Notes: generated by a model not told the origin, from the sequence alone. Positions 10,670 to 21,747 are shown, numbered from the stretch's first letter. The stretch: DNA of 64,000 nucleotides from Thalassomonas sp. RHCl1 (GCF_947387555.1 NZ_CANDNZ010000004.1:403469-467468), one strand, 5' to 3'. Numbers and translations: made by a program.

Positions 10670-10804
10670 GGTGTTATCTGTCCGGTTTTATCTTAGCCGG
10701 CCTGGGGGAAGCCGGCTTTACTTGGGAATTACAAATTACGAATCATCATGACTTATCAGGCCCGCTTTTAATAAAGCACAAAGCGCCCTGCATGCCATAG
10801 TGTT

Positions 10805-11977
10805 TTACTTTTTAACTAAGGTCAATACGGCTTTTGCCGCTTGCGCACTGGCATCCTGTCTTAACGTATGGTGAATCTCGGTGAAAGTATCATTAAGCTG
10901 CGACTGATCCTGGTATAAACGCTCTTTTAACAAAGGCAGGATATTATCAGTAGTCACCTGTTGCTGCAGTAATTCCGGTACCAACTCCCGGTTGGCCAAC
11001 AGGTTAGGCAGAGAAAACCATTTCAATTTCACCAGCCATTTCCCCAACAGGTAGGTCAGGACATTAAATTTATAGGTGATCACCATAGGTCGTTTGATCA
11101 GTGCTGCTTCTAAAGTTACGGTACCCGATGCCATCAACAGGCAATCACTGGCGGCCATCACCTGCTGGGTTTTATTAACAATTAACGTCAGGGGTAAGTC
11201 CGGCGCGTGCTCCTGGTGCAACTGCCTGAACTGCTCCGCCCTGTGTTCGCTGATCATAGGCACGACAAAAGTGAGTTTCGGATCTTCCGCCAGCAATAGT
11301 TGCGCACTTTGTAAAAACACCGGCACCAGACGGGATAATTCCCCGCCCCTGCTACCGGGCATCAGGGCAAGGATTTTTCCCTTCGTTTCCAGGCCAAGTT
11401 CGTCCCTGGCCTGCGCTTTATCCGAAGTCAGGGGAATATCGTCTGCCAGAGAATGGCCAACAAAGGTACAGGGGACCTGGTGCTTATCGTAAAAGGCTTT
11501 TTCAAAGGGTAATAGCGCCAGCACCATATTGGTGGCGCGCTCAATTTTAAAGATACGCTTTTCCCGCCAGGCCCATACCGAAGGGCTAACATAATGTACC
11601 GTGGGGATCCCGGTTTGTTTGAGCCTTTCTTCCAACCCCAGGTTAAAGTCTGGGGCATCGATGCCGATAAAAACATCCGGCTTATTTGTCGTAAAGTATT
11701 GGACCAAGCTTTTACGCACATGCAATAACCGACGCAAACGCCCGAGCACTTCCACTATGCCCATCACCGCCAGCTCTTCCATCGAGTACAGGCTTTCAAA
11801 GCCCAGCGCCAGCATTTTTGGTCCGCCGATGCCGACAAACTTTGCCTCTGGGTGGGTTTTCCTTAACGCCGAGATCAATCCCGCCCCTAAGGTATCCCCG
11901 GAATGTTCACCGACAACGATGGCGAAAACCGGCGCCGGTGAATCGGCAGGACGAGCCTGAAGTTCAGAAGAATTCAT
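10805..11977 (-). CDS. lpxB: Lipid-A-disaccharide synthase
   Basis: 390 aa. N-terminal [15 protein letters not shown] (the LpxB/GT19 GExSGD segment), then [19 protein letters not shown] and [10 protein letters not shown] are clear family blocks. It condenses UDP-2,3-diacylglucosamine with lipid X to form the lipid A disaccharide at the inner membrane. lpxA ends 34 bp upstream. The 135-bp gap to rnhB downstream holds a weak 7-bp hairpin (10695-10717) without a T-run, which I do not call a terminator. Confidence 0.97.
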   Translation of the reverse strand: MNSSELQARPADSPAPVFAIVVGEHSGDTLGAGLISALRKTHPEAKFVGIGGPKMLALGFESLYSMEELAVMGIVEVLGRLRRLLHVRKSLVQYFTTNKPDVFIGIDAPDFNLGLEERLKQTGIPTVHYVSPSVWAWREKRIFKIERATNMVLALLPFEKAFYDKHQVPCTFVGHSLADDIPLTSDKAQARDELGLETKGKILALMPGSRGGELSRLVPVFLQSAQLLLAEDPKLTFVVPMISEHRAEQFRQLHQEHAPDLPLTLIVNKTQQVMAASDCLLMASGTVTLEAALIKRPMVITYKFNVLTYLLGKWLVKLKWFSLPNLLANRELVPELLQQQVTTDNILPLLKERLYQDQSQLNDTFTEIHHTLRQDASAQAAKAVLTLVKK

Positions 11978-12011
11978 ATGTTATTTATAATGATAAGTCT
12001 TAGGATAAAGT

Positions 12012-12794
12012 TTAACGAATGATACCGCGGCCGGAGTTGCGAATAAAATCGGCAAAATCCTTAACCGCTGCCGTTGCCTCCGCCAGCTTGTCAACTTCCA
12101 GCAGAGCCTCTTCCACCGTCAGTCCCTTACGGTAAACTTCTTTATAAGCCCGGCGGATCGCTAAAATATCACTTTTTTCAAAGCCCCTGCGTTTCAGCCC
12201 TTCAACATTTAAGCCAAAAGGCGCGGCGCCGTGGCCCGAGGCCATCACATAGGGAGGAACATCTTTTAATACCAAGGCATTGGCGGCAACAAAACTGTGG
12301 GCGCCGATATGACAAAATTGGTGCACCCCGGACATGCCGCCTAAAATGGCATAATCACCGACATGGACATGCCCGGCAATCGAGGCATTATTTGCCATAA
12401 TGCAGTTATTGCCGACCACACAGTCATGAGCAACATGGGTATAGGCCATAAACAAATTGTTGCTACCTATTTGTGTCAGGCTGTTATCTTGTATGGTGCC
12501 CCTGTGGATAGTGCAGGATTCACGAAAAACATTATTATCACCGATCACCAGCTCGGTCGGCTCGCCAGCATATTTTAAATCCTGGCAATCTTCGCCGATA
12601 CTGGCAAACTGGAAAATACGGTTGCCGGCGCCGAGCCGGGTCGGCCCCTTGATCACGACATGGGAGTGAATCTCGCAATTATCACCGATCACCACGTCTT
12701 TGCCGATATAACTCCAGGGACCAATAGTGACATTTTTGCCTATCACGGCCCCCGGTTCGATAATAGCCTGTTCATGAATCATACTAGTAGTCAC
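12012..12794 (-). CDS. lpxA: Acyl-ACP--UDP-N-acetylglucosamine O-acyltransferase
   Basis: 260 aa from a GTG at 12794, or 256 aa from the in-frame ATG at 12782 ([11 protein letters not shown]). The GTG has the purine-rich stretch AAGAAGAG about 11 nt upstream; the ATG fits the usual LpxA N-terminus better, so the start is unresolved. The protein is a left-handed beta-helix with many hexapeptide repeats (for example [15 protein letters not shown]), followed by the C-terminal helical domain ([19 protein letters not shown]). It performs the first step of lipid A synthesis. The GTG is only 3 bp past the fabZ stop codon. Confidence 0.96.
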   Translation of the reverse strand: MTTSMIHEQAIIEPGAVIGKNVTIGPWSYIGKDVVIGDNCEIHSHVVIKGPTRLGAGNRIFQFASIGEDCQDLKYAGEPTELVIGDNNVFRESCTIHRGTIQDNSLTQIGSNNLFMAYTHVAHDCVVGNNCIMANNASIAGHVHVGDYAILGGMSGVHQFCHIGAHSFVAANALVLKDVPPYVMASGHGAAPFGLNVEGLKRRGFEKSDILAIRRAYKEVYRKGLTVEEALLEVDKLAEATAAVKDFADFIRNSGRGIIR

Positions 12795-12797
12795 AGT

Positions 12798-13250
12798 TTA
12801 TAACGCTCTTCTTGCACACATAAGATCGGCGGAGCACACGACTTTGCCGTCAACTTTCGCTTCGCCATAAAACTTCCACATACCACGACGCTCTTTGATA
12901 AATTCAACATGCAAATGCATGGTATCTCCGGGCACTACAGGCTTTTTGAATTTGGCATTATCGATGGAAGCAAACAAATACATTTCTTTGTCTTCCCTTC
13001 CCTCGGTGGATTTAAAACCTAAGATGCCGGTCGCCTGGGCCAGGCTTTCCAGGATCATCACGCCGGGAAAGATAGCAAAGTCGGGAAAATGTCCGGTAAA
13101 AACCGGCTCATTGATAGTCACATTCTTAATGGCATGTAGCCATTTTCCCGGTTGGTAATCCAACACCCGGTCAACCAATAACATCGGATAGCGATGCGGG
13201 ATCAATGTCTGAATTTCTTCGACATCAATAACGTTTTTTTGGGATTCCAA
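12798..13250 (-). CDS. fabZ: (3R)-hydroxymyristoyl/hydroxyacyl-ACP dehydratase FabZ, TTG start
   Basis: I place the start at a TTG at 13250, giving 150 aa, against 151 for E. coli FabZ, with the conserved block [14 protein letters not shown] starting about 15 residues in as usual. The frame stays open upstream to 13325 (a 175-aa reading), but those residues do not resemble the family and the DNA there lies next to a strong leader hairpin. The hot-dog-fold catalytic region [20 protein letters not shown] is present with its His and Glu. The enzyme dehydrates hydroxyacyl-ACP in fatty acid elongation and competes with LpxA/LpxD for hydroxymyristoyl-ACP, which explains its place between lpxD and lpxA. 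Confidence 0.93.
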   Translation of the reverse strand: MESQKNVIDVEEIQTLIPHRYPMLLVDRVLDYQPGKWLHAIKNVTINEPVFTGHFPDFAIFPGVMILESLAQATGILGFKSTEGREDKEMYLFASIDNAKFKKPVVPGDTMHLHVEFIKERRGMWKFYGEAKVDGKVVCSADLMCARRAL

Positions 13251-13325
13251 ATTATTTACTCTTTTTAAATTTAATACGGACGTTAATCGCGGGAAACGGC
13301 ACAAAATGCCAGTCAGTAAAGACAA

Positions 13326-13366
13326 ACCCGGGGGCCAATAAACAAGCGTTATTGGCGCTGCCGGGT
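13326..13366 (-). other. Structured RNA leader/hairpin between lpxD and fabZ
   Basis: A two-part stem: outer 6 bp (acccgg/ccgggt) and inner 8 bp (gccaataa/ttattggc) separated by a small asymmetric internal loop, closing on a 7-nt loop. It fills the only sizeable gap in the lpxD-fabZ-lpxA run and precedes the TTG start of fabZ by about 75 nt. No long T-run follows. It could be a processing site, an attenuator or a translational control element. Confidence 0.45.
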
Positions 13367-13402
13367 CTTACTTTCGCGCGTTAAAGCATTTTAAGTGTGT
13401 TG

Positions 13403-14440
13403 CTACTTTTTAATTTCAGCAAGTTCTTTTTCAAGCGTTTTAATACGCTGCGCCATTTGATCTAACTTTTTGATCCTGGCGTTGGTTTTGTTCCATTCTT
13501 TATTGGGCATACAAGGCATACCGGAAGAATAAACCCCGGGCTCCTTGATGGCTTTAGTGACCATGGCCCTGCCGGTAAAGACACAACCGTCGGCAATTTC
13601 CATATGGCCGTTAATGGCAACCATACCGGCGATGGTACAATTTTTACCTATCACGGCACTGCCGGCAATCACGCTGCAACCGGCAACAGCGGTATTGTCA
13701 CCGATAATAACATTATGGGCAATTTGCACCTGGTTATCTAAAATAACCCCGTCGCCGATCACAGTATTTTCCAAAGCGCCGCGATCAATTGTGGTACTGG
13801 CGCCAATTTCCACCCGATCACCGACAACAACCGTGCCTAACTGGGGGATTTTCAACCACTGGCCCTTATTTGGGGCATAACCAAAGCCGTCGGAGCCTAT
13901 CACACTGCCCGATTGCACCAAGCAGCCCTGTCCCATACGTACCTGGTGGTAAATACTGACATTGGCCCATAACCGGGTATTTTCACCGATAACAGCATTT
14001 TCACCGACAAAACAGCCGGCACCGATATTCACGCCATCCGCCAGGGTGACCCCGGCGCTGATCACGCTATTGGCGCCGATAGAAACATTTTCGCCGATAT
14101 CAGCACTTTCATCAATCACCGCCGAAGCATGGATGTCTTTTGCCGGGGCAGGCGTGCTGTCCAGTAACTGGGCCACCAGGGCATAACCCATATAGGGGTT
14201 TGCCATCACCAGGGCATTGGTGGGACAATCCGCTAAGGTGTCTTCCGCCAGGATAACGGCACTGGCCTTGGTTCCCGCCAGGGACTGGCGATATTTGCTA
14301 TTGGCAAGAAAAGCAATCTGCCCTGCCTGTGCGCCTTCAAGGGTGGCAAGGCTGCTTACCGTGACGGTTTCGTCACCGCTCACCTTTGCCCCTAATTTTT
14401 GCGCTAATTCAGCAAGTGTATAATTCATCCGAACTTTCAT
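13403..14440 (-). CDS. lpxD: UDP-3-O-(3-hydroxymyristoyl)glucosamine N-acyltransferase
   Basis: 345 aa (E. coli 341). N-terminal uridine-binding domain ([14 protein letters not shown] ... FLANSKY), a left-handed beta-helix with many I-G-x-N/x repeats, the catalytic-histidine region ([13 protein letters not shown]) and a C-terminal helix ending in a Lys/Glu-rich coil. It adds the second hydroxyacyl chain in lipid A synthesis. An ATG at 14428 (MNYTLAEL) matches typical LpxD starts slightly better than the ATG at 14440. Only 9 bp separate it from skp, so it is co-transcribed. Confidence 0.97.
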   Translation of the reverse strand: MKVRMNYTLAELAQKLGAKVSGDETVTVSSLATLEGAQAGQIAFLANSKYRQSLAGTKASAVILAEDTLADCPTNALVMANPYMGYALVAQLLDSTPAPAKDIHASAVIDESADIGENVSIGANSVISAGVTLADGVNIGAGCFVGENAVIGENTRLWANVSIYHQVRMGQGCLVQSGSVIGSDGFGYAPNKGQWLKIPQLGTVVVGDRVEIGASTTIDRGALENTVIGDGVILDNQVQIAHNVIIGDNTAVAGCSVIAGSAVIGKNCTIAGMVAINGHMEIADGCVFTGRAMVTKAIKEPGVYSSGMPCMPNKEWNKTNARIKKLDQMAQRIKTLEKELAEIKK

Positions 14441-14449
14441 CCGAGCTTA

Positions 14450-14968
14450 TTACTTCAACTTGCTGACTTGCTCAACAACTTCTTTAGTAATGCTCGCGTC
14501 AGGCTTTGAGAAAACCACGGCTTTTTGCTCGATGATCAGATCGTATTTGCCTTTGGCAGCAATGCCATCGATGGCCTGGCGAACCAGAGCGATGATCTTA
14601 TTGGTTTCTTCATTTTGACGTAAACCGGTTTTTTGCTGGAACGCCTTACCTTTGGTTTGATACTCTTGATATAACTCGGCGATTTTCTTATCCAGGTCTT
14701 CCTGCTCTTTTTTGCTCATGATAGAGCTGTCGCGCTTTTTCTTTTCCTGGTTATATTTAATATCAGACTCTAACTGGGCCAATACCGCCTTTTCATCTTT
14801 AAATTCCGCTTCCAGGCTTTGCATAACCGCTGCCGTTTGTGGGATCTGGCTCATCACTTCCTGGAAGTTTACCACGGCAATTTTTTGATCTGCCGCCATC
14901 GCCGAGCTGGCTAATAACATTCCAGAAGCCGCAGCCGTCATGGCAATAGATTTAATAAGTTTTTTCAA
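14450..14968 (-). CDS. skp: Periplasmic chaperone Skp (OmpH family)
   Basis: 172 aa with a clear Sec signal peptide (MKKLIKSIAMTAAASGMLLASSAMA, cleavage after about residue 25). The mature part starts ADQKIAVVNFQEVM, then a long Lys/Glu-rich helical tentacle region (SDIKYNQEKKKRDSS ... EDLDKKIAEL) as in the trimeric jellyfish-shaped chaperone. It holds unfolded outer-membrane proteins on their way to BamA, whose gene lies 45 bp upstream on the same strand. Confidence 0.95.
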   Translation of the reverse strand: MKKLIKSIAMTAAASGMLLASSAMAADQKIAVVNFQEVMSQIPQTAAVMQSLEAEFKDEKAVLAQLESDIKYNQEKKKRDSSIMSKKEQEDLDKKIAELYQEYQTKGKAFQQKTGLRQNEETNKIIALVRQAIDGIAAKGKYDLIIEQKAVVFSKPDASITKEVVEQVSKLK

Positions 14969-15013
14969 CGTTTTCTCCTAATTAATTATTGTTACTGAAT
15001 CCGGATCAGTTAT

Positions 15014-17458
15014 TTAAAAAGTTTTACCTATGTTAAAGCTAAAGAAGCTGGTGTCGTCATCATCTTCTTTTTTCAGTGCTTTTGCAAAACTAAAGATCAT
15101 CGGCCCCATAGGGGATAACCACTGGACCGACAGGCCGGCAGAGCTTCTAAAACTGCCTGGATCCGAGAAATCCTTGATTTTCAGGAACTCATCCTCATCT
15201 AAATCTCGATAATCGTCAAGGTTAAATTCTGTATCCCAGACATTACCGACATCAACAAATAAACTGCTGCGTACGCTGTTGGCCATGCCTTCATCTAAAA
15301 ACGGCGTCGGTACTATCAGCTCAACACCACCGATTGCCATGGCGTTACCACCGACCGAGCGGGGTGAGATGGTGATAAAATCTTCGTCCGGCCCCAATAC
15401 GATACCGTCAACAACCGTTCCACGACGATAAACGGCGCGCGGACCCACGATATTGGACTCAAAGCCCCTTAAGGTATCGGAACCACCGGCACGGAAGTTT
15501 TCCCAGAACGGCAGCAACTGATCATGCTCGCCCACCGTGCTGTAACCGTTACCATATCCCGCCTGGAATCTGGTTAACACGCTCCAGCGCTGATCCCGGC
15601 TTAACGGAAAATACCACTTGGTATCTAAATTAAACTTAAAGTAATTCACATCCGAGTTTGGCGTGGTGATCTTAGCACTTAAACTCTGTCTGGAACCAGC
15701 GGTCGGGAAGGTACCCCGGTTCAGGGTGGAGCGGGAAATACTGGCCGAAAGGTCAAAGGTTTCAAAGGTCAGCTTTTCATCCGGCTTATCCGGGTTTGAG
15801 TAGATATCATAGAAGCTCTGGATCTGCTCATAAGACTGCAAACGGGTAATACCGTTGCTCTTATAACCGATACCAAAATTCAGACGGACATATTCATCGA
15901 TTGGAAAGCCAAGGTTAACCCCGATACCATAGGTCTGATTCTCATATTTTTCCAGGTTGGCGCTGCCGGCATCAAATTCGTTGTAATAAATCTGTCCGCC
16001 AAGGGAAACACCGTCCACGGTAAAGTAAGGGTCGGTATATGAGACACTGATACTGCGGGAATAACTGACGGTATTGATATTAAAAGCCAATCGGTTACCC
16101 GTGCCCAGGAAGTTGTTTTGCTGGATACCGGCATTTAAACTTAACTGGGTCTGCGAGCCGTAACCTATACCTGCGGTAAAGGAGCCGGAAGCCTGCTCTT
16201 TCACATCAAAGTCGACATCCACCAGGTCGTCTTCACCCGGCACCTGGTTGGTTTCAAACTCTACCGTTTCCACATAAGGCAGGCGGGCAATCCAGGCTTT
16301 GGAACTTTCTACCTGGGAATTGGATAACCAGGCACCTTCCATCTGACGCATTTCCCGGCGGATAACCCGGTCTGCGGTCACATTATGGCCTTTGATATTG
16401 ATGCGGTTAACATAAATACGTTTACCGGGATCCACCGAGATAGATAATTTAACGGTTTTATCTTCATCGTTGATTTCCGGAATCGTCACGACTTTAGGGT
16501 AGGCGTAGCCGTAACGGCCAAGGAACTTGCTGATCAGTTCTTCGGTATAAGTGACTTCCGCGCCGTTATATAACTTGTCTTTGCTTAACGGGTTGATGGC
16601 GCGTATGGTATTGTCAAAGCCGGCCAGATCGCCGATAAAGTCCACTTCACTTACGGTATATTGCTCACCTTCGGTGACGTTGAGGGCAATATAGACAGAC
16701 TCTTTATTCGGCGTCATCGATACTTGGGTCGAGTCCATTTTAAAACGCAGATAACCGCGGTCTAAATAATAACTGCTGATGGTTTCCATATCCCCTTGCA
16801 GGGTCTGCTTCTGGTACCTGTCCTGGGCCATAAAATCCCACCAGGGGGAATCAAAGGTCAGCTCGATACGCTCAAGCAATTCTTCATCGCTGAACACTTC
16901 ATTGCCGACAATATTGATTTGCTGGATCGCCGCCGCATCACCTTCGCTGAAAACAAATTTCAAATTAACCCGGTTACGGGGCAAATGGGTAATTTCGGCT
17001 TTAACATCGGCATTATATTTACCGACACTGTGGTAAAAGTCTTCAAGACCTTGCTCGATACCGGAGATCACGGTTTTATCCAGGGTTTCCCCGACGCGGA
17101 TATCGCTGCCGTCCAGGCTTTCAATCAATTGCTCGTCTTTTAAATCGCTGTTGCCATCAAAAATAATATCACTGATGGTAGCGCGCTCCTGCACCCGGTA
17201 AATAACCCGGTCACCGTCACGGGAGACAGAGATATCGCTAAAATGTCCTGAGCGGTAAAGGGCTTTAATGGACTGGGAGATACGAAACTCATTAAGGGTA
17301 TCGCCGATATTAAAAGGAATATGGGTTAAAGCCGCACCAAGGGCAACCCGCTGCAATCCCTTAACCTGAATATCTTCAACCTGAAATTCTTCAGCTGCTT
17401 GTACATTTGTTCCTAACGCGCCTAATAAAACGGCCAGGGCAATTTTTTTAATTATCAT
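15014..17458 (-). CDS. bamA: Outer membrane protein assembly factor BamA
   Basis: 814 aa (E. coli 810). Signal peptide of about 22 residues ending NVQAA, five POTRA domains (roughly residues 24-425) and a C-terminal 16-strand barrel with the conserved LRGFESN motif (the family V/L-R-G-F/Y block in loop 6) and a terminal aromatic residue (NIGKTF). It is the core of the BAM complex inserting barrels in the outer membrane. The rseP-bamA-skp-lpxD order is conserved; in E. coli this group responds to sigma E, but I cannot identify a sigma E promoter here. Confidence 0.98.
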   Translation of the reverse strand: MIIKKIALAVLLGALGTNVQAAEEFQVEDIQVKGLQRVALGAALTHIPFNIGDTLNEFRISQSIKALYRSGHFSDISVSRDGDRVIYRVQERATISDIIFDGNSDLKDEQLIESLDGSDIRVGETLDKTVISGIEQGLEDFYHSVGKYNADVKAEITHLPRNRVNLKFVFSEGDAAAIQQINIVGNEVFSDEELLERIELTFDSPWWDFMAQDRYQKQTLQGDMETISSYYLDRGYLRFKMDSTQVSMTPNKESVYIALNVTEGEQYTVSEVDFIGDLAGFDNTIRAINPLSKDKLYNGAEVTYTEELISKFLGRYGYAYPKVVTIPEINDEDKTVKLSISVDPGKRIYVNRINIKGHNVTADRVIRREMRQMEGAWLSNSQVESSKAWIARLPYVETVEFETNQVPGEDDLVDVDFDVKEQASGSFTAGIGYGSQTQLSLNAGIQQNNFLGTGNRLAFNINTVSYSRSISVSYTDPYFTVDGVSLGGQIYYNEFDAGSANLEKYENQTYGIGVNLGFPIDEYVRLNFGIGYKSNGITRLQSYEQIQSFYDIYSNPDKPDEKLTFETFDLSASISRSTLNRGTFPTAGSRQSLSAKITTPNSDVNYFKFNLDTKWYFPLSRDQRWSVLTRFQAGYGNGYSTVGEHDQLLPFWENFRAGGSDTLRGFESNIVGPRAVYRRGTVVDGIVLGPDEDFITISPRSVGGNAMAIGGVELIVPTPFLDEGMANSVRSSLFVDVGNVWDTEFNLDDYRDLDEDEFLKIKDFSDPGSFRSSAGLSVQWLSPMGPMIFSFAKALKKEDDDDTSFFSFNIGKTF

Positions 17459-17487
17459 AGAATGTTAACTTAATTTACTTCTTTTAG

Positions 17488-18843
17488 TTAAAGCCGCGAT
17501 AGATCGTTAAATAACGCTATACTCATCAATCCCAGTAACGCTATGGCCCCAAATTTAAAACCCGCTTGCTGCACTTTCTCAGGAACCGGCTTGCCGGTTA
17601 AAAGCTCTATAAGATAATAGAGTAAGTGCCCGCCATCAAGTACCGGTAAGGGCAAAAGGTTAATAATGCCTAAATTAATGCTGATCAGCGCCAAAAAGCC
17701 TAAAAAGTAGACTATGCCGTAGCCGGCGCTGTTACCTGCGCCCTGGGCTATGGCAATCGGGCCACTTAAGTTTTTCACCGAAACATCGCCGGTAATTAAC
17801 TTGCCTATCATATCAAAACTCAGCACCACAAGTTCCCAGGTCTTGTTGACACTCTCACCTATGGCATCTATCGGACCATAGCTAATATCAATTTTATATT
17901 GCTCAGGCCAGGGTGCTGACTTGGGTGAGACACCTAAATAACCGATTGGTTCCCCGCCGCGCTTGCGAGCGCCCAGTAAAACGTCAATTTGCTGCTGCCT
18001 TCCCTGACGCTTGATGGTCAGTTGTACTTGCTGATTGGGATATAAGGCAATTTTTTTAGAAAATTGATACCAGTTATTGTTAACGCTTTCGCCATTAATG
18101 GCTTCAAGCACATCCCCAACCTGTAACCCGGCTTTTGCCGCCGGGCTGTCCGGGGCAACCACGGTCAGCTCGGTGGAGACATGCGGGCGAAACGGGGTAA
18201 TGCCAAGGCTTGTCAGGGCGGAAGTTTTCTCCGGTGCGAACTGCCAATCCTGCGTTGCCAGCACATAAGTATCGGGTTTTACCCGGTCGTCGGCTTTACT
18301 TTTAATTTCTATCGAGTCACTGCCGATTTCCGCCACCAGGGATAAGTTCACGTCCTGCCAATCCAGGGTTTCACGCCCCGCCACTTCGACGATTTGCGAC
18401 TTCACCGGCAAGTTTGCTTTTGCGGCGATAGAACCCTGTTCAATATCACCGATGATCGGCTTAACGCTGGGCACGCCGATTAAAAACATCAGGTAAAAGG
18501 CAAAAATGGCAAAAGCAAAGTTGGCAAAAGGGCCGGCGGCAATAATGGCAATACGCTGGTAAACGGATTTGCTGTTAAAGGTTTTATCCTTATCTTGCGG
18601 CAAGACATCATCAACCCGTTCATCGAGCATTTTGACATAACCGCCAAGGGGAATTAAGGCAACAACAAATTCGGTGCCGTGTTTATCTGTGGTTTGCCAC
18701 AAGGTTTTACCAAAACCGACGGAAAAGCGCTCGACCTTTACGCCGTTTTTACGGGCCACCCAAAAATGACCGTACTCATGTATGGTTACCAGGATGCCCA
18801 GGGCTACGATAAAAGAGCCTAAATTCCAGATAAAATCAATCAT
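17488..18843 (-). CDS. rseP: Site-2 zinc metalloprotease RseP
   Basis: 451 aa. The zinc motif HEYGH is at residues 22-26 in the first membrane helix, with a second metal-binding segment LPLPVLDGGH near residue 400. Two PDZ domains fill the periplasmic middle section (for example VVAPDSPAAKAGLQVGDVLEAI). It cuts the anti-sigma factor RseA inside the membrane to release sigma E during envelope stress and removes remnant signal peptides. It starts 1 bp after dxr ends and is followed by bamA, one of the main sources of the stress signal. Confidence 0.97.
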   Translation of the reverse strand: MIDFIWNLGSFIVALGILVTIHEYGHFWVARKNGVKVERFSVGFGKTLWQTTDKHGTEFVVALIPLGGYVKMLDERVDDVLPQDKDKTFNSKSVYQRIAIIAAGPFANFAFAIFAFYLMFLIGVPSVKPIIGDIEQGSIAAKANLPVKSQIVEVAGRETLDWQDVNLSLVAEIGSDSIEIKSKADDRVKPDTYVLATQDWQFAPEKTSALTSLGITPFRPHVSTELTVVAPDSPAAKAGLQVGDVLEAINGESVNNNWYQFSKKIALYPNQQVQLTIKRQGRQQQIDVLLGARKRGGEPIGYLGVSPKSAPWPEQYKIDISYGPIDAIGESVNKTWELVVLSFDMIGKLITGDVSVKNLSGPIAIAQGAGNSAGYGIVYFLGFLALISINLGIINLLPLPVLDGGHLLYYLIELLTGKPVPEKVQQAGFKFGAIALLGLMSIALFNDLSRL

Positions 18844-18844
18844 G

Positions 18845-20071
18845 TCAAATATTTCTCCCCTCAGCAGGGTGTTTTATCGCCGTCAACAGACTCCTAGCAT
18901 ATTCCCTTACCCGGCGATCTAAAGCAATAACATCATTAATATTGGCTATTTCTTCTGAGACAAACTTATTCACAGAAGTTTCATTAATTGTGAAAATATC
19001 AGTAAATTTCAGCTCACCGTTTAAGAAAGCCTCCACCGCTACTTCATTGGCGGCATTTAGGGCGGTGCAAGCCCCCTGCCCGGCGCGGCAGGCATCGATG
19101 GCCAGCTTGAGGTTGGGGTATTTGACAAAGTCCACCGCCTGGAATTCAAAAGCCGCCGCACTGAAAAAATCTAAATCGGCAACACCCGCTTCAATCCGCT
19201 CGGGATAAGCCAGCGCATGGGCAATAGGGGTGCGCATATCCGGGTTGCCCATCTGGGCCAGTACCGAGCCGTCTTTATACTGCACCATAGAATGTATGGT
19301 ACTTTGCGGATGCAAAACTACCTGGATATCGTCCGCCGTGACATTAAACAGCCATTTGGCTTCAATAAACTCCAGCCCTTTATTCATCATGGTGGCAGAA
19401 TCCACCGAAATTTTACGTCCCATGTCCCAGTTGGGATGGGCACAGGCCTGCTCCGGGGTCACACTGGGTAGCAAGTCGTTATCCAGGGTGCGAAAAGGGC
19501 CGCCGGAGCCGGTTAACAAAATTTTCCGAATGCCGCAATCTGCCAACTGACTATTGCCCGGTGCCTGCTGCACGCTTTCCGGCAAACACTGGAAAATGGC
19601 ATTATGTTCGCTGTCTATCGGTAATAACCGGGCGCCGGACGCTTTTACCGCGTCCATAAAGATAGCGCCGGAAGTGACCAGGGCTTCCTTATTGGCCAGC
19701 AATACCCGCTTACCTGCTTTGACCGCCGCCAGGGTCGGCATTAAACCTGAGGCGCCGACAATGGCCGCCATCACGGTATCTGATTCTTGGGCGCCGGCGA
19801 TATCCACTAACGCCTGTTGCCCCGACAGCACCTGGGTATCAGGCAGTCCTTGTGAGGATAATTTTTCAGCAAGCCGTTTAGCCGCCGACTCACAAACCAT
19901 GACTACCTGTTTAGGCTTAAATTCCAGACATTGCTCAAGCATCTTATCGACACTGGCATGGGCAGATAATGAAAGCACAGAAAATTTATCGCTATGGCGG
20001 CGCACCACATCCAGGGTGCTCACGCCGATAGAGCCGGTTGAACCCAGGATACATAATTGATGTTTTACCAC
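18845..20071 (-). CDS. dxr: 1-deoxy-D-xylulose-5-phosphate reductoisomerase
   Basis: 408 aa. NADPH-binding GSTGSIG at residues 10-16, then the LLANKEALV segment, the [10 protein letters not shown] metal/substrate site and the GGPFRTL and [21 protein letters not shown] blocks of the flexible catalytic loop region. It makes methylerythritol phosphate, the committed step of the MEP isoprenoid route. IspE of the same route is encoded at 57793 and UppS, which uses the product, is two genes upstream. It follows cdsA by 4 bp. Confidence 0.98.
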   Translation of the reverse strand: MVKHQLCILGSTGSIGVSTLDVVRRHSDKFSVLSLSAHASVDKMLEQCLEFKPKQVVMVCESAAKRLAEKLSSQGLPDTQVLSGQQALVDIAGAQESDTVMAAIVGASGLMPTLAAVKAGKRVLLANKEALVTSGAIFMDAVKASGARLLPIDSEHNAIFQCLPESVQQAPGNSQLADCGIRKILLTGSGGPFRTLDNDLLPSVTPEQACAHPNWDMGRKISVDSATMMNKGLEFIEAKWLFNVTADDIQVVLHPQSTIHSMVQYKDGSVLAQMGNPDMRTPIAHALAYPERIEAGVADLDFFSAAAFEFQAVDFVKYPNLKLAIDACRAGQGACTALNAANEVAVEAFLNGELKFTDIFTINETSVNKFVSEEIANINDVIALDRRVREYARSLLTAIKHPAEGRNI

Positions 20072-20075
20072 GGGA

Positions 20076-20942
20076 TCACCAGCCTATCAGCGCGTAACAA
20101 AGGGCAAATATCGGCGCGGTTGCGGTTAAGCTGTCGATACGATCCAAAATACCGCCATGACCCGGCAGGATAGAGCCGCTGTCTTTTATCCCCGCCTGAC
20201 GCTTAAACATACTTTCGTTTAAATCCCCCAGCACGGAAATGGTGGTGATAATTGCCGTCACCAGCAAGATAATGGCAAATTGTTTGGCATTCCAGTCCAT
20301 GATATAACCGGCACTTGATACTAAAATACAGGCAAATGCCACGCCACCGAAAAAGCCTTCCAGGGTTTTACCCGGGCTGACATTGGGCAGTAATTTATGC
20401 TTACCTACCGCCTTACCGACGAAGTAGGCGCCGATATCGGCGCTCCATACCATCAGAAACAATACCATCAGCAATTGCGCGCCGTGGTAATGATCTGCCT
20501 GGTATTCACTGGAGCGGATCACCATAAACGCCAGCCAGGTAGGTACTAAGGTCAACCAGCCAAAAATGCCGCGCACCGAACGGTGACTGGACCAGAAACC
20601 GCTATATTTGGGATATAAAAAGGTTAATATCGCCGATAACGCCCACCAGGCCAGCGACAGCCAGAGTAACAGCTGCACCGGCTGTTGCAGGGTATCTTTA
20701 TCCAGCCACAATTGCTGCGGCGGCAGAAAATGCCAAATAGCGCTGATCAGTAGCACGTTTGTCAGCACAAACAATAACCGGCGCACCTTTTGATCGAAGC
20801 CCATTAGCGGCCCCCATTCCCAGGCACCGATTGACATAATAAGCAGCAGCAGACCGGCAAATAAATCAAGCGGCAGATAAAATATCGCCGCAATTGCCGA
20901 TGGTGCCAGCACTAATGCAGTTAAGACTCTTTGCTTTAACAA
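20076..20942 (-). CDS. cdsA: Phosphatidate cytidylyltransferase
   Basis: 288 aa, polytopic membrane protein. The CdsA signature is intact near the C-terminus: [13 protein letters not shown] followed by [13 protein letters not shown], carrying the conserved K-R, K-D and H-G-G-x-x-D-R residues. It forms CDP-diacylglycerol, the precursor of all phospholipids, at the inner membrane. It is 12 bp downstream of uppS and 4 bp upstream of dxr, in the standard order. Confidence 0.97.
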   Translation of the reverse strand: MLKQRVLTALVLAPSAIAAIFYLPLDLFAGLLLLIMSIGAWEWGPLMGFDQKVRRLLFVLTNVLLISAIWHFLPPQQLWLDKDTLQQPVQLLLWLSLAWWALSAILTFLYPKYSGFWSSHRSVRGIFGWLTLVPTWLAFMVIRSSEYQADHYHGAQLLMVLFLMVWSADIGAYFVGKAVGKHKLLPNVSPGKTLEGFFGGVAFACILVSSAGYIMDWNAKQFAIILLVTAIITTISVLGDLNESMFKRQAGIKDSGSILPGHGGILDRIDSLTATAPIFALCYALIGW

Positions 20943-20954
20943 GCTATGATCCTT

Positions 20955-21725
20955 TTATTTATTTTGTTGTTTAACCTGTTGGCCCGTCTGACCATATCGA
21001 CGTTCCCGATCCTTGAAGACACTCAAAGCCGACTCAAATTCCTGCTCATTAAAATCAGGCCACAGGACATCGGTAAAATAAAACTCGGCATAGGCCGCCT
21101 GCCACAGTAAAAAATTACTGATGCGGTAATCACCGCCGGTACGGATCAATAAGTCCAGTTCAGGTTGTTGGTAGAGACTGGTGTGGGCATCCAGGCTGGC
21201 CTCGGTAATCTCGTCGAGGGACAACTCCTGGTTGGCCACCTTAGCAGCCAGTTGTTTTGCCGCCTGGGTGATATCCCAGCGCCCGCCATAATTGGCGGCG
21301 ACAGAAAGTACCAGTCCGGTATTGTCTTGGGTCAGCTGCTCTGCCGAATTAATTTTTTCTTGTAATTTTTCGGAAAAGCGACTGACATCGCCAATGACTT
21401 GAAAACGAATATCATGTTTATGTAAGCGTTTGACCTCGCGGGTTAACACAAACATAAATAAATCCATCAGTACACTGACTTCTTTTTCCGGCCGCTGCCA
21501 GTTTTCACTGCTAAAGGCAAACAGGGTTAACGCCTTAACCCCCAGTTTTCTTGCCGTAGACACAGCTGAGCGGACCGACTCGACCCCGGCTTTATGGCCG
21601 GCGACACGAGTTTTTCCCCGTTGTTCCGCCCAACGTCCGTTACCATCCATAATAATGGCAACATGCTTGGGGATACAGGTATTGTGATTAGCTAAATCGT
21701 TCAAACTACTCACTCTTCTTAGCAA
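20955..21725 (-). CDS. uppS: Isoprenyl transferase (undecaprenyl diphosphate synthase)
   Basis: 256 aa. The cis-prenyltransferase block [14 protein letters not shown] is at residues 24-37 with the catalytic Asp, followed by FSSENWQRP and, near the end, [23 protein letters not shown]. It elongates farnesyl diphosphate to the C55 carrier used for peptidoglycan and O-antigen. It is the first gene after the frr terminator (21748-21776), so a promoter for the long envelope operon probably lies just upstream. Confidence 0.97.
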   Translation of the reverse strand: MLRRVSSLNDLANHNTCIPKHVAIIMDGNGRWAEQRGKTRVAGHKAGVESVRSAVSTARKLGVKALTLFAFSSENWQRPEKEVSVLMDLFMFVLTREVKRLHKHDIRFQVIGDVSRFSEKLQEKINSAEQLTQDNTGLVLSVAANYGGRWDITQAAKQLAAKVANQELSLDEITEASLDAHTSLYQQPELDLLIRTGGDYRISNFLLWQAAYAEFYFTDVLWPDFNEQEFESALSVFKDRERRYGQTGQQVKQQNK

Positions 21726-21747
21726 TATAAAAGTCCGTAATACAAAA

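Noticed and set aside
10695..10717. Hairpin between lpxB and rnhB as a terminator
   Set aside because: Only a 7-bp stem with a large loop and no T-run; the genes belong to one operon in most relatives.
12798..13325. The 175-aa long reading of FabZ
   Set aside because: The extra N-terminal residues are unlike the family and the TTG at 13250 gives the exact family length.
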